Positions 10,031 through 18,248 of a stretch of DNA of 64,000 nt are shown here, piece after piece. Below the pieces are notes generated by a model. The model did not search any database, was not told where the DNA came from, and was given only the letters and a program-made list of their open reading frames with translations. Within the stretch, counting starts at the first letter, position 1; the number at the start of each line of letters is the position of its first letter. The stretch spans positions 3,237,501-3,301,500 of the forward strand of contig NZ_CP053562.1 in the NCBI RefSeq assembly GCF_002085925.2, given 5' to 3'. This DNA is from Thioclava electrotropha (GTDB taxonomy: Bacteria; Pseudomonadota; Alphaproteobacteria; Rhodobacterales; Rhodobacteraceae). A program made the position numbers and the translations under genes.

Positions 10031-11980
10031 ATGAGACGATCCCCGAAAGAGACCGAAGTCAGCACCCGCCGCATCACGCGACGCGGCTTGCTCTTGGGCG
10101 GCGCGCAGGCGGCGGTCGTGGCCGTGCTGGCGGCGCGGATGCGCAAGATGCAGCTCGAAGACGCCAAGCAATACCGGCTGCTGGCCGAGGGCAACTCGGT
10201 GAAAATCCGGCTGATCCCGCCAGCGCGCGGGCTGATCTTCGATCGCAACGGGGTCATGCTTGCGGGCAACGAGCAGAATTACCGTGTCACGATCACCCGC
10301 GAGGATACCGACGACGTCGATGCGACGCTGGACGCTTTGCGCCGTCTGATCCCGATTACCGATGGCGATACGAAAGACATCCTGCACGACATCCGCCGCC
10401 GCCCGCCGACGACGCCGGTCACCGTGGCCGACCGCCTGACATGGGACGAGTTCTCGCGCGTCGCGGTGAACGGCCCCTCGCTGCCCGGTGTCAGCCCCGA
10501 TGTCGGCCTGTCGCGCCTCTATCCGCGCCGCGAGGATTTCGGCCATGTGATCGGCTATGTCGGCCCGGTCTCGGATTACGATCTGAGCAAGATGGAAGAC
10601 CCCGACCCGCTGCTGCTGATCCCGAAGTTCCAGCTTGGCAAAACCGGGATCGAGGCCAAAGAGGAAAGCGTGCTGCGCGGCGCGGCCGGTCAGCGGCGCG
10701 TCGAGGTGAACTCCGCCGGGCGCGAGATGCGCGAGCTGTCGCGCGAACCCGGCCAGCCCGGCGAGAACCTTCAGCTGACGCTCGATTATCGTCTGCAGAA
10801 CTATGCGCTGCAGCGGTTGGAGGAGGAATCCGCCGCGACCGTCGTGATGGATGTGACCAATGGCGACGTGCTCGCCTGCGCCTCCGCACCGAGCTTCGAT
10901 CCCAACCTTTTCGTGCGCGGGATTTCGGTCGCCGATTATCAGCGTCTCACGCAGGACGATCACCGCCCGCTGGCCGACAAGACCGTGCAGGGACTCTACC
11001 CGCCGGGCTCGACCTACAAGATGGTCACCGCGCTCGCCGCGCTGGAGGCCGGGCTGGTGACGCCCGAGGAAACCATCTGGTGCCCCGGCTATGTCGAGAT
11101 TGCGGGCCGCCGCTTCCACTGCTGGAAGGGCGCGGGCCATGGCCATGTGAACATGACCAAGAGCATGGAGCAGTCCTGCGACGTCTATTACTACGAGCTG
11201 TCGCAGCGCGTCGGCATCGACAAGATGAGCGACATGGCCAAGCGTCTGGGTATTGGCGTCCGGCCCGACCTGCCGATGTCGGCGGTGAAGGAAGGCGTGG
11301 CCCCCACCAAGGACTGGAAGCGGGAGCGTTACGGCAAGGACTGGCTGATCGGCGACACCGCGAACGCGGCGATCGGTCAGGGCTATGTGCTGGCCTCGCC
11401 GATGCATCTCGCGATCATGGCGGCGCGCATCGCCAGCGGCAAGAAGGTCGAGCCGCGTCTGATCCGCGCCCGTGACGGGGTCGAGCAACCGATCCGCGTC
11501 ACCGACGATCTGGGCGTCGAGAAGGTCTATCTCGACAGCGTGCGCAAGGGGATGACCGCGGTGGTGAACTCCTCGCGCGGCACCGCGCGCGGCTCGCGCA
11601 TCGCGATGAAGGAATGGAAGATGGCGGGCAAGACCGGCACCTCCCAGGTCCGCAACATCACCAAGGCCGAACGTGCCCGCGGCGTGATCCGCAACGAGCA
11701 GCTTCCCTGGAACCGCCGCGACCACGCGCTCTTCGTGGCCTTCGCCCCGATCGACAATCCGCGCTACGCGGTCTCGGTCGTGGTTGAGCACGGCTCGGGC
11801 GGCTCGACGGCCGCCGCCCCGATCGCGCGCGACGTGTTGCTGTTCGCGCTGGCGGGCGGCCTGCCCCCGGACGATGCCTACCCGTCCTTCGCCCGCGCGA
11901 AGGCCAAGGAGCTGAACGAAACGCTCGATCTGGTCGACCCCGACACCGTGCAGAAGCCGCAATCGAGGTCGCGCGCATGA
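10031..11980 (+). CDS. mrdA: Penicillin-binding protein 2, elongation transpeptidase
   Basis: 649 residues. It crosslinks peptidoglycan during rod elongation, working with RodA. An N-terminal membrane anchor (around residues 18-36, GLLLGGAQAAVVAVLAARM) precedes the PBP dimerisation domain (RGLIFDRNGVMLAGN). The transpeptidase motifs are all present: S327-T-Y-K in YPPGSTYKMV, S382-C-D in EQSCDVYYY, and K534-T-G in AGKTGTSQV. The start at 10031 is chosen because an open frame runs ~100 codons further upstream inside mreD without homology. The stop overlaps rodA by 4 nt. Confidence 0.96.
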   Translation: MRRSPKETEVSTRRITRRGLLLGGAQAAVVAVLAARMRKMQLEDAKQYRLLAEGNSVKIRLIPPARGLIFDRNGVMLAGNEQNYRVTITREDTDDVDATLDALRRLIPITDGDTKDILHDIRRRPPTTPVTVADRLTWDEFSRVAVNGPSLPGVSPDVGLSRLYPRREDFGHVIGYVGPVSDYDLSKMEDPDPLLLIPKFQLGKTGIEAKEESVLRGAAGQRRVEVNSAGREMRELSREPGQPGENLQLTLDYRLQNYALQRLEEESAATVVMDVTNGDVLACASAPSFDPNLFVRGISVADYQRLTQDDHRPLADKTVQGLYPPGSTYKMVTALAALEAGLVTPEETIWCPGYVEIAGRRFHCWKGAGHGHVNMTKSMEQSCDVYYYELSQRVGIDKMSDMAKRLGIGVRPDLPMSAVKEGVAPTKDWKRERYGKDWLIGDTANAAIGQGYVLASPMHLAIMAARIASGKKVEPRLIRARDGVEQPIRVTDDLGVEKVYLDSVRKGMTAVVNSSRGTARGSRIAMKEWKMAGKTGTSQVRNITKAERARGVIRNEQLPWNRRDHALFVAFAPIDNPRYAVSVVVEHGSGGSTAAAPIARDVLLFALAGGLPPDDAYPSFARAKAKELNETLDLVDPDTVQKPQSRSRA

Positions 11981-13122
11981 GCTATCTCGAGAGCAATCTC
12001 AAGACCGTCCCGACGGGATGGCGCAAGATCTTCTATCTGAACTGGCCGCTGGTGATCCTGCTGACGGCGGTGGCCTGCGCGGGCTTTCTGATGCTCTACT
12101 CGGTCGCAGGCGGGAATATCCATACCTGGGCCGAGCCGCAGATGAAACGCTTCGCGCTCGGTATGATCGCCATGTTCACTGTCGCCTTCATCCCGGTCTG
12201 GTTCTGGCGCAATGTCTCGGCGCTGGCCTATTTCGTGGCGCTTTTGCTGCTGGTCGCGGTGGAGTTCTTCGGCGCGATCGGCATGGGCGCACAGCGCTGG
12301 CTGGAGATCGGCCCGCTGCGCATTCAGCCCTCCGAGTTGATGAAGATCACCCTCGTGATGCTGCTGGCCGCCTATTACGACTGGCTGCCTGTCGAGAAGG
12401 TCTCGCGCCCGCTCTGGGTGTTCATTCCCGCGGTGATCATTCTCGCGCCCACCTTCCTCGTGCTCGCCCAGCCCGATCTGGGCACCGCCGTGATGCTGGT
12501 GCTGGGCGGGGCCTTCGTGATGTTCGCAGCTGGGGTGTCGTTTTGGTATTTCGGCACCGTGATCGCGCTGGTCGTGGGGCTGGTCTTCGGCGTGATGGAG
12601 AGCCGTGGTACGGAATACCAGCTTCTCCACGACTACCAATACAAGCGGATCGACACCTTCCTCGATCCGGGCTCGGATCCGCTTGGCGCGGGCTACAACA
12701 TCATGCAGGCGCAGATCGCGCTCGGCTCGGGCGGCTGGTCGGGGCGCGGCTTCATGCAGGGCACGCAAAGTCGGCTGAACTTCCTGCCCGAGAAGCACAC
12801 GGACTTCATCTTCACCACGCTCGCCGAGGAGTTCGGCTTCGTCGGCGCCTTCTCCCTCCTGATGCTTTACACCGGCATCATCGGCTTTGCGCTTTATACC
12901 GCGATGGCAACGAAGGACCGGTTCGCCTCGCTGCTCAGTTTCGGGGTCGCGGGGACGTTCTTCTTCTTCTTCGCGATCAACATGGCGATGGTGATGGGGC
13001 TGATGCCTGTCGTGGGGGTGCCTCTACCCCTCGTCAGTTACGGGGGCACCGCCATGATGATCCTGCTCGCGGCCTTCGGGCTGGTGCAAAGCGCCCATGT
13101 CCATAGACCGAGGCAAAGATGA
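11977..13122 (+). CDS. rodA: Peptidoglycan glycosyltransferase RodA (SEDS family)
   Basis: 381 residues, polytopic, with SEDS-family signatures: LMLYSVAGG in helix 1, AQRWLEIGPLRIQPSELMKI, PDLGTA, and FLPEKHTDFIF-x-x-LAEEFGFVG. The essential Asp of the SEDS polymerase corresponds to the EKHTDFIF motif. RodA polymerises lipid II into glycan strands together with PBP2 encoded just upstream. It is translationally coupled on both sides by ATGA overlaps. Confidence 0.96.
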   Translation: MSYLESNLKTVPTGWRKIFYLNWPLVILLTAVACAGFLMLYSVAGGNIHTWAEPQMKRFALGMIAMFTVAFIPVWFWRNVSALAYFVALLLLVAVEFFGAIGMGAQRWLEIGPLRIQPSELMKITLVMLLAAYYDWLPVEKVSRPLWVFIPAVIILAPTFLVLAQPDLGTAVMLVLGGAFVMFAAGVSFWYFGTVIALVVGLVFGVMESRGTEYQLLHDYQYKRIDTFLDPGSDPLGAGYNIMQAQIALGSGGWSGRGFMQGTQSRLNFLPEKHTDFIFTTLAEEFGFVGAFSLLMLYTGIIGFALYTAMATKDRFASLLSFGVAGTFFFFFAINMAMVMGLMPVVGVPLPLVSYGGTAMMILLAAFGLVQSAHVHRPRQR

Positions 13123-14060
13123 TCCGCGTACTTTTCGCCGACAAGCCCGAGAACTGGGCGCGTTACGAACGCCCGCTGACCGAGGCCATCGCCGCGACCG
13201 GCATTGAGGCCCGGATCGTTCAGCCAGGCGAGACCGACCCCGCGCAGATCGACTATGTCGTCTATTCGCCGCAGGGCCCGGTGCAGGATTTCACCGCCTA
13301 TACCTGCGCGAAAGCTGTGCTGAACCTCTGGGCCGGGGTGGAGCGCGTGGTGGGCAACGAGACCCTCACCCAGCCGCTGTGCCGGATGGTGGATGCGGGA
13401 CTGGAGCGCGGAATGGTCGACTATGTGACCGGCCACGTGCTGCGCTATCACCTCGGGATCGACGCGACGCTGACCCAGCAGGACGGTGTCTGGCGCCATG
13501 ACGGGGGCGTCCCGCCCTTGGCGCGCGACCGCTCGGTGGTGATGCTGGGACTGGGTGCGTTGGGCAAGGCCTGCGCCGAAGCGCTGGCGGGTCTGGGCTT
13601 CAAAGTCACCGGCTGGAGCCGTAGCCCTAAGGACATCCCCGGGATCACCTGTCTCAGCGGCGATGACGGACTGGCGGAGGCGCTGTCGAAGGCGGAGATC
13701 CTCGTCTCGATCCTGCCCGACACGCCCGAGACCACCAATCTTCTGAACGCGGACACGCTGGCACAGATGTCGAAGGGGGCACGGATCATCAATCCGGGCC
13801 GCGGCACGCTGATCGACGATGAAGCGCTGCTGACGGCGCTCGATCGCGGCCAGATCGGCCATGCGACGCTCGACGTCTTCCGCGTCGAGCCTCTGCCCCC
13901 CGAGCACCCCTATTGGGCGCATCCCCACGTGACGGTGACGCCCCATATCGCCGCCGAGAGCCGGGCAGAGACCGCCTCCGAGGTGATTGCGGAGAATATC
14001 CGGCGGGGCGAGGCCGGTGAGCCGTTCCTCTATCTCGTGGATCGCTCGCGCGGCTATTGA
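13119..14060 (+). CDS. ghrA: Glyoxylate/hydroxypyruvate reductase A-type dehydrogenase
   Basis: 313 residues of the D-isomer-specific 2-hydroxyacid dehydrogenase family. The NAD(P)-binding loop is GLGALGKACAEAL, and the catalytic Arg (NPGRGTLID), Glu (DVFRVEPLPPEHP) and His (TPHIAAES) are present. The N-terminus MIRVLFADKPENWARYERPL and the length resemble GhrA, which reduces glyoxylate and hydroxypyruvate, but substrate specificity is inferred from family only. It overlaps rodA by 4 nt and so is co-transcribed with the elongasome genes, with no obvious functional link. Confidence 0.87.
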   Translation: MIRVLFADKPENWARYERPLTEAIAATGIEARIVQPGETDPAQIDYVVYSPQGPVQDFTAYTCAKAVLNLWAGVERVVGNETLTQPLCRMVDAGLERGMVDYVTGHVLRYHLGIDATLTQQDGVWRHDGGVPPLARDRSVVMLGLGALGKACAEALAGLGFKVTGWSRSPKDIPGITCLSGDDGLAEALSKAEILVSILPDTPETTNLLNADTLAQMSKGARIINPGRGTLIDDEALLTALDRGQIGHATLDVFRVEPLPPEHPYWAHPHVTVTPHIAAESRAETASEVIAENIRRGEAGEPFLYLVDRSRGY

Positions 14061-14070
14061 GCGGCGCAGG

Positions 14071-14122
14071 CCGGGGGTTTCACACCCCCGGACCCCCGTG
14101 AGATATTTCGACCAAGAGGAAG
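14071..14122 (+). repeat. Dispersed 3'-end element, copy A with hairpin
   Basis: A GC stem (CCGGGGG at 14071-14077 pairing with CCCCCGG at 14085-14091) is followed by GAGATATTT-CGA-CCAAG-AG-GAAG at 14100-14122. It lies between convergent ghrA (stop at 14060) and hisG (stop at 14124-14126), in the sense of ghrA. It matches the consensus GGGATATTT-N3-CCAAG-N2-GAAG at all but one fixed position. Confidence 0.85.
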
Positions 14123-14123
14123 A

Positions 14124-14837
14124 TCAGAGCGTTGGCGCGGGCAGTCCGAGCTGCTGCGCAAGACCCGCAAGGCGGCTTTCCTGCCCCGCCCAATCGGCGG
14201 CGCGCGACGCGAACAGCGTCGCCTGAGACTGGTGGATCAGCCCGTCCGAGAGGATCTTCAGGTGGTTCGCGCGCAGCGTCTCGCCGCTCGAGGTGATGTC
14301 GGCCACGGCCTCGGCAGTGAGGTTCGCGATCGTCCCCTCGGTCGCGCCCTGGCTGTCGACAAGCTGCCAGTCGGCCACGCCTTCGCGGGTCAGGAATTCG
14401 CGCACCAACCGGTGATATTTCGTAGCGATCCGCAGGCGGAAGCCATGCGTCGCGCGGAAGCGGTGGGCGGCGGCGTCGAGGTCTTCGAGGCTGTCCACGT
14501 CCGACCAGCAGGCCGGCACGGCGATGATCAGATCGGCATGGCCAAAGCCCATCGGCGCGAGATCGGCGACCTGACTTTCCCAATCGGCGAGCTTCTCGCG
14601 CACGAGATCGGAGCCGGTGACGCCCAGATGGATACGTCCCGCCGCCAGTTCGCGCGGGATTTCTCCGGCCGACAGCAGCACGAGCTGCACACCCTCGGCC
14701 CCTTCGACCGCGCCTGCATATTCGCGCTCCGACCCGGTGCGCTTGAGCGTGATCCCCGCTTGCCCAAACCAGTCGAAGGTCTTCTCCATCAGACGCCCCT
14801 TGGAGGGCACACCGAGTTTGATCATGGCCTCACTCAT
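14124..14837 (-). CDS. hisG: ATP phosphoribosyltransferase, short form
   Basis: 237 residues, the short form that lacks the C-terminal regulatory domain and needs HisZ, which is encoded immediately upstream with a 4-nt overlap. It catalyses the first step of histidine synthesis, joining ATP and PRPP. Recognisable are KLGVPSKGRLMEKT at the N-terminus, LGVTGSDLV, and the PRPP loop region around VDSQGATEGTIANL. The stop is 1 nt from the dispersed element on the opposite strand. Confidence 0.95.
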   Translation of the reverse strand: MSEAMIKLGVPSKGRLMEKTFDWFGQAGITLKRTGSEREYAGAVEGAEGVQLVLLSAGEIPRELAAGRIHLGVTGSDLVREKLADWESQVADLAPMGFGHADLIIAVPACWSDVDSLEDLDAAAHRFRATHGFRLRIATKYHRLVREFLTREGVADWQLVDSQGATEGTIANLTAEAVADITSSGETLRANHLKILSDGLIHQSQATLFASRAADWAGQESRLAGLAQQLGLPAPTL

Positions 14838-15904
14838 GCTTGCGCCTCCAGATCGGCCATCAGCCCAGCACGGATCACACCGCCCACGGCGGGGATTTCG
14901 CGCCCCTGCCCCAGTTGTCGGGTCAGCGCATCGTAGCGCCCGCCGGAGGCGACCGGCGGCAGCGCCGGATCGGTGGCGGTGAAGGTGAAGACGAAGCCGT
15001 CGTAATATTCCATAGTCGAGCGCCCGTGGCTCGCGTCGAAGGTGATCGCGGCAAGGTCGATGCCGCGCGTGGCGAGCGCATCGAGGCGCTTTTCGAGCCG
15101 CGCGATGGCGGGCTCGATGGAAGCGATGTTCAGCGCGCGCAGGGCGGCAGGCGCCTGATCGGCGGCACAGCGCAGCTCAGCCAGTTTGCCCATCGCGGCA
15201 ACCGCATCGGTCGGGATCGGCGCGGCGGCGGCATCGGCGGCCAGCGTGGCGATCCGCGCCTCCATCTCCTCGCGCGAGCGCAACCCGATCCACGGCGCGC
15301 CGGAGCGTTGGCCGGTCAACAGGTCGGCGCGGGCTTTCGGCACCTCGACCTGCCCCGAATAGCGGGCGAGAAGATGCTGGAAGCGTTTGGGGCGCCAGAT
15401 GTGACGGGCAAGCGCGGCCTTGCGTTCGGGCAGCGTATCGAGCCCGTCGACGGCCGCGCGCAGCAGGCCCATATCGCCGATCGTGGCGGACAGGTTCAGC
15501 TTGGCGAGAAGCCCCGCGAACAGCGCGAAGACCTCAGCATCAGCGGCTTCGGGATCGGCGCGGTCGAAGATTTCGAACCCGGCCTGAAAATACTCATGGG
15601 CGCGGGCGGCACCGCGATGATCCTGACGGCGGAACACCTCCCCCGCATAGGCGTAGCGAGCAGGTTCGGCACCATTGGCCATGTGCTCCTGCACGACCGG
15701 CACGGTGAAGTCAGGGCGCAGCATCATCTCGCCGCGCAGCGGGTCGGCGGTGACATAGGCGCGGGCGCGGATATCCTCGCCGTAAAGGTCGAGCAGCGCC
15801 TCGGCGGGTTGCAGGATGTCGGGCGTGACCTCGACCGCACCCGCTTTGAGGAATTGCTCCAGCAGGCGGCTTGCCTGTCCCCGCGCTTGCGCCTTGTCCG
15901 CCAT
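14834..15904 (-). CDS. hisZ: ATP phosphoribosyltransferase regulatory subunit HisZ
   Basis: 356 residues from the ATG at 15904, a HisRS paralogue without aminoacylation function that activates and feedback-regulates short HisG. Class-II synthetase-like segments are visible: LRPDFTVPVVQ, RYAYAGEVFRRQ, EYFQAGFEIF, and near the end YYDGFVFTFTATD and GGRYDALTRQLG. The start overlaps the hisS stop by one base (TGATG), implying coupled translation. An open frame continues upstream inside hisS but has no homology. Confidence 0.93.
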   Translation of the reverse strand: MADKAQARGQASRLLEQFLKAGAVEVTPDILQPAEALLDLYGEDIRARAYVTADPLRGEMMLRPDFTVPVVQEHMANGAEPARYAYAGEVFRRQDHRGAARAHEYFQAGFEIFDRADPEAADAEVFALFAGLLAKLNLSATIGDMGLLRAAVDGLDTLPERKAALARHIWRPKRFQHLLARYSGQVEVPKARADLLTGQRSGAPWIGLRSREEMEARIATLAADAAAAPIPTDAVAAMGKLAELRCAADQAPAALRALNIASIEPAIARLEKRLDALATRGIDLAAITFDASHGRSTMEYYDGFVFTFTATDPALPPVASGGRYDALTRQLGQGREIPAVGGVIRAGLMADLEAQA

Positions 15905-17538
15905 CACTCGGCCTCGTAGCGCGCAAGAATCTCTTGCACTTTTGCGACCATTTCCCCGGTCGGAACCTCGAATTGCGCCGGTTGGGATTTCCATTCCTCA
16001 ACCGTCGCGTCCTGCGCGATCTTCGCGCCGAGGATCAGGTCCTTGATCTGGACAACGCCGCGTTCGGCCTCGTCCGAGCCTTGGATGATCGCCACGGGGC
16101 TTTCGCGTTTATCGGCATATTTCAACTGGTTGCCGAAGTTCTTCGGGTTGCCCAGATAGACCTCGGCGCGCAGCCCTGCCCCGCGCAGCGTGGAGGCCAG
16201 CGCCATGTATTCGGCCATCCGGTCGCGATCCATCACGGTCACGACGACCGGGCCCTGCGCGGAGCCGCCAATGCGGCCCTTGGCGCGAAGTGCAGCCAGA
16301 AGACGGTCGACGCCGATCGAGACGCCGGTGGCCGGGACGACCTGACCGGTGAAGCGCTTGACCAGATCGTCATAGCGCCCGCCGCCAGCGACCGAACCGA
16401 ATTGGCGCGGGCGGCCCTTCTCGTCGGTGATCTCGAAGGTCAGCTCGGCCTCGAAAACCGGGCCGGTGTAATAGCCCAAACCGCGCACGACCGAGGGGTC
16501 AATCACGATGCGGTCGGGGCCGTAGCCCTGCGCGTCGAGAAGCGAGGCGATCTGCTCGAGTTCATCCACGCCTTCCAGACCGGCTTCGCAGCCTTGAACG
16601 AGCTCTCGAAGGTGTTCCAGAACGCTCTTATTCCAAACACTTCCGAAACTCTCACGGACTTGCTCTTGTGAGGTGTCGGGAGTGGCGCCCTGTGCGGCAG
16701 CTCCGCGCCGAAGAAAGTCAGCTTCTTGCGGTTCGCTCCCTACAGATGCGGAGAGTTTTCTTTGAACTGCCTCATTGGCATTCACGAAGCCCATGACCGT
16801 ATCGGCCTGTGCTTCGGACAGCCCCGCACCCTTGGTGAAGTCGCCGGAGTCGTCCAGACGCCCCTCGCCCATCAGAAGGCGCACGCCCTCCTCGCCGAAC
16901 TTGTCGAACTTGTCGATGGCGCGCAGGACGATGCCGCGTTCCTCTTCGAACTTCGTGGGGTCGGCCGGGTCGAGAACGCCCGCGACCTCCATCACCCCGT
17001 TCAGAACCTTACGGTTGTTCACGCGCACGACGTAATCGCCGCGCGGAATGCCGACGGCTTCCAACGCATCCGAAAGCATGCCGCAGATCTCGGCATCGGC
17101 GGCAACCGAGGGCGCGCCCACGGTATCGGCATCGCATTGATAGAATTGGCGGAACCGGCCCGGACCGGGCTTTTCGTTGCGCCAGACGGGACCCATCGTG
17201 AAGCGGCGATAGGGCGTCGGCAGGTCGTTGCGATATTGCGCCGCGACCCGGGCCAGCGGCGCCGTCATGTCGTAGCGCAGCGCCAGCCACTTGCCGTCAT
17301 CTTCCTCCTGCCACGCGAAGACGCCCGCGTTCGGGCGGTCCACATCGGGGAGGTATTTGCCCAGTGCCTCGACCGTCTCAATGGCCGAAGTTTCCAGCGC
17401 CTCGAAGCCATGCGTGCGATAGACCTCTGCGATCTTCGCCAGCATATCGGCCCGCTCGGTCACCTCCGTCCCAAAATAATCGCGGAAGCCCTTCGGGGCC
17501 TCTGCCTTGGGACGGGGCTGCTTTTTCTGTTTCGCCAT
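15904..17538 (-). CDS. hisS: Histidyl-tRNA synthetase
   Basis: 544 residues from the ATG at 17538 ([22 protein letters not shown]). It charges tRNA-His. Class-II motifs are present: [40 protein letters not shown] (motif 2), [15 protein letters not shown] and [15 protein letters not shown] (motif 3). The C-terminal anticodon-binding domain begins near [10 protein letters not shown]. The protein looks about 40-50 residues longer than I expect for relatives; the excess is an in-frame segment with atypical codons at about 16585-16770 between the catalytic core halves. The gene leads hisS-hisZ-hisG and is divergent from slyX. Confidence 0.96.
   Translation of the reverse strand: MAKQKKQPRPKAEAPKGFRDYFGTEVTERADMLAKIAEVYRTHGFEALETSAIETVEALGKYLPDVDRPNAGVFAWQEEDDGKWLALRYDMTAPLARVAAQYRNDLPTPYRRFTMGPVWRNEKPGPGRFRQFYQCDADTVGAPSVAADAEICGMLSDALEAVGIPRGDYVVRVNNRKVLNGVMEVAGVLDPADPTKFEEERGIVLRAIDKFDKFGEEGVRLLMGEGRLDDSGDFTKGAGLSEAQADTVMGFVNANEAVQRKLSASVGSEPQEADFLRRGAAAQGATPDTSQEQVRESFGSVWNKSVLEHLRELVQGCEAGLEGVDELEQIASLLDAQGYGPDRIVIDPSVVRGLGYYTGPVFEAELTFEITDEKGRPRQFGSVAGGGRYDDLVKRFTGQVVPATGVSIGVDRLLAALRAKGRIGGSAQGPVVVTVMDRDRMAEYMALASTLRGAGLRAEVYLGNPKNFGNQLKYADKRESPVAIIQGSDEAERGVVQIKDLILGAKIAQDATVEEWKSQPAQFEVPTGEMVAKVQEILARYEAE
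16585..16770 (-). other. Atypical in-frame insertion within hisS
   Basis: About 60 codons, encoding [20 protein letters not shown] onwards to about [16 protein letters not shown]. They use codons that are rare elsewhere in the window (AGA, CGA, GTA, ACT, TCT, AGT twice, CTT several times, GTT repeatedly) and are clearly less GC-rich. The flanks return to normal usage. The segment falls between the motif-2 region and the [13 protein letters not shown] helix, a place where insertions are structurally tolerable. Exact boundaries are estimated. Confidence 0.6.
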
Positions 17539-17613
17539 CGGCTTGCACCTGATCTTATCTCGCGCGAGGGTGTAGCCCAAGGGGCTGGCCCCGGCAAGCA
17601 ATAGGAACGGCAG

Positions 17614-17820
17614 ATGCAGGAACGGCTGGAACGGGCGGAGGAACAGATCGCCTATCTGACGCAAACGGTGGACGAACTGTCCGATGTCGCGGCCGCGCAG
17701 GCCCGTCAGATCGAACGGCTGGAGCGCCATCTGGGCCTGCTGATGGAGCGCGAGGCCGAGCGCGAATATGACAGCGGCAGCGCGATCCCCCTGGCCGACC
17801 AGAAACCGCCGCACTGGTAA
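17614..17820 (+). CDS. slyX: SlyX-like small coiled-coil protein
   Basis: 68 residues, predicted almost entirely helical coiled coil with a heptad pattern ([24 protein letters not shown] onwards) and a short C-terminal tail ending in KPPHW, close to the PPHY ending of SlyX. SlyX function is unknown. It is divergent from hisS (75-bp gap) and its stop overlaps the next gene by one base (TAATG). Confidence 0.82.
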   Translation: MQERLERAEEQIAYLTQTVDELSDVAAAQARQIERLERHLGLLMEREAEREYDSGSAIPLADQKPPHW

Positions 17821-18245
17821 TGGACGCGGCGCTCTGGGGGCTGAACGGTGTTTTCGTGAGTGCCCAAGCGCTCATCTACACCGCTTTGCTGATCTGGCCC
17901 CCGGGCATCGACCTTCGTTCGACACTCGACCGGTTCGAGCTGTGGCAGGGCAGCGGCATCCTCGCGATGCAGGTGTTCTTCGCCGTGCCGCTGATGTGCG
18001 GGCTGATCTGGCGGCTGCGCAGCCACCGACAGGCGATGATTTTGGTCTCAATGAGTTTTCTGGCAACCGCCGTGCTGGGCGCGGCAGCATGGTTGGAGAT
18101 GGGCATGATCTCCGGTGCGGTGCGCGACGGGATCAACGAGCCCGATCTGCTGCGCGGCGTGGCGCTGCTGCGCTGGGGCGAGTTCGCCACCGCCCTTGCC
18201 GCCGCGATCGCGCTGCGGCTGGCATGGGTGGCGCGCAGCCTGTGA
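17820..18245 (+). CDS. Small integral membrane protein, unknown
   Basis: 141 residues with four hydrophobic stretches (about 8-28, 43-65, 72-94 and 115-138), so probably a four-helix inner-membrane protein. I do not recognise a family. Its ATG overlaps the slyX-like stop by one base, suggesting co-translation. It converges on dnaE with only 3 bp between stops. Confidence 0.75.
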   Translation: MDAALWGLNGVFVSAQALIYTALLIWPPGIDLRSTLDRFELWQGSGILAMQVFFAVPLMCGLIWRLRSHRQAMILVSMSFLATAVLGAAAWLEMGMISGAVRDGINEPDLLRGVALLRWGEFATALAAAIALRLAWVARSL

Positions 18246-18248
18246 GGC

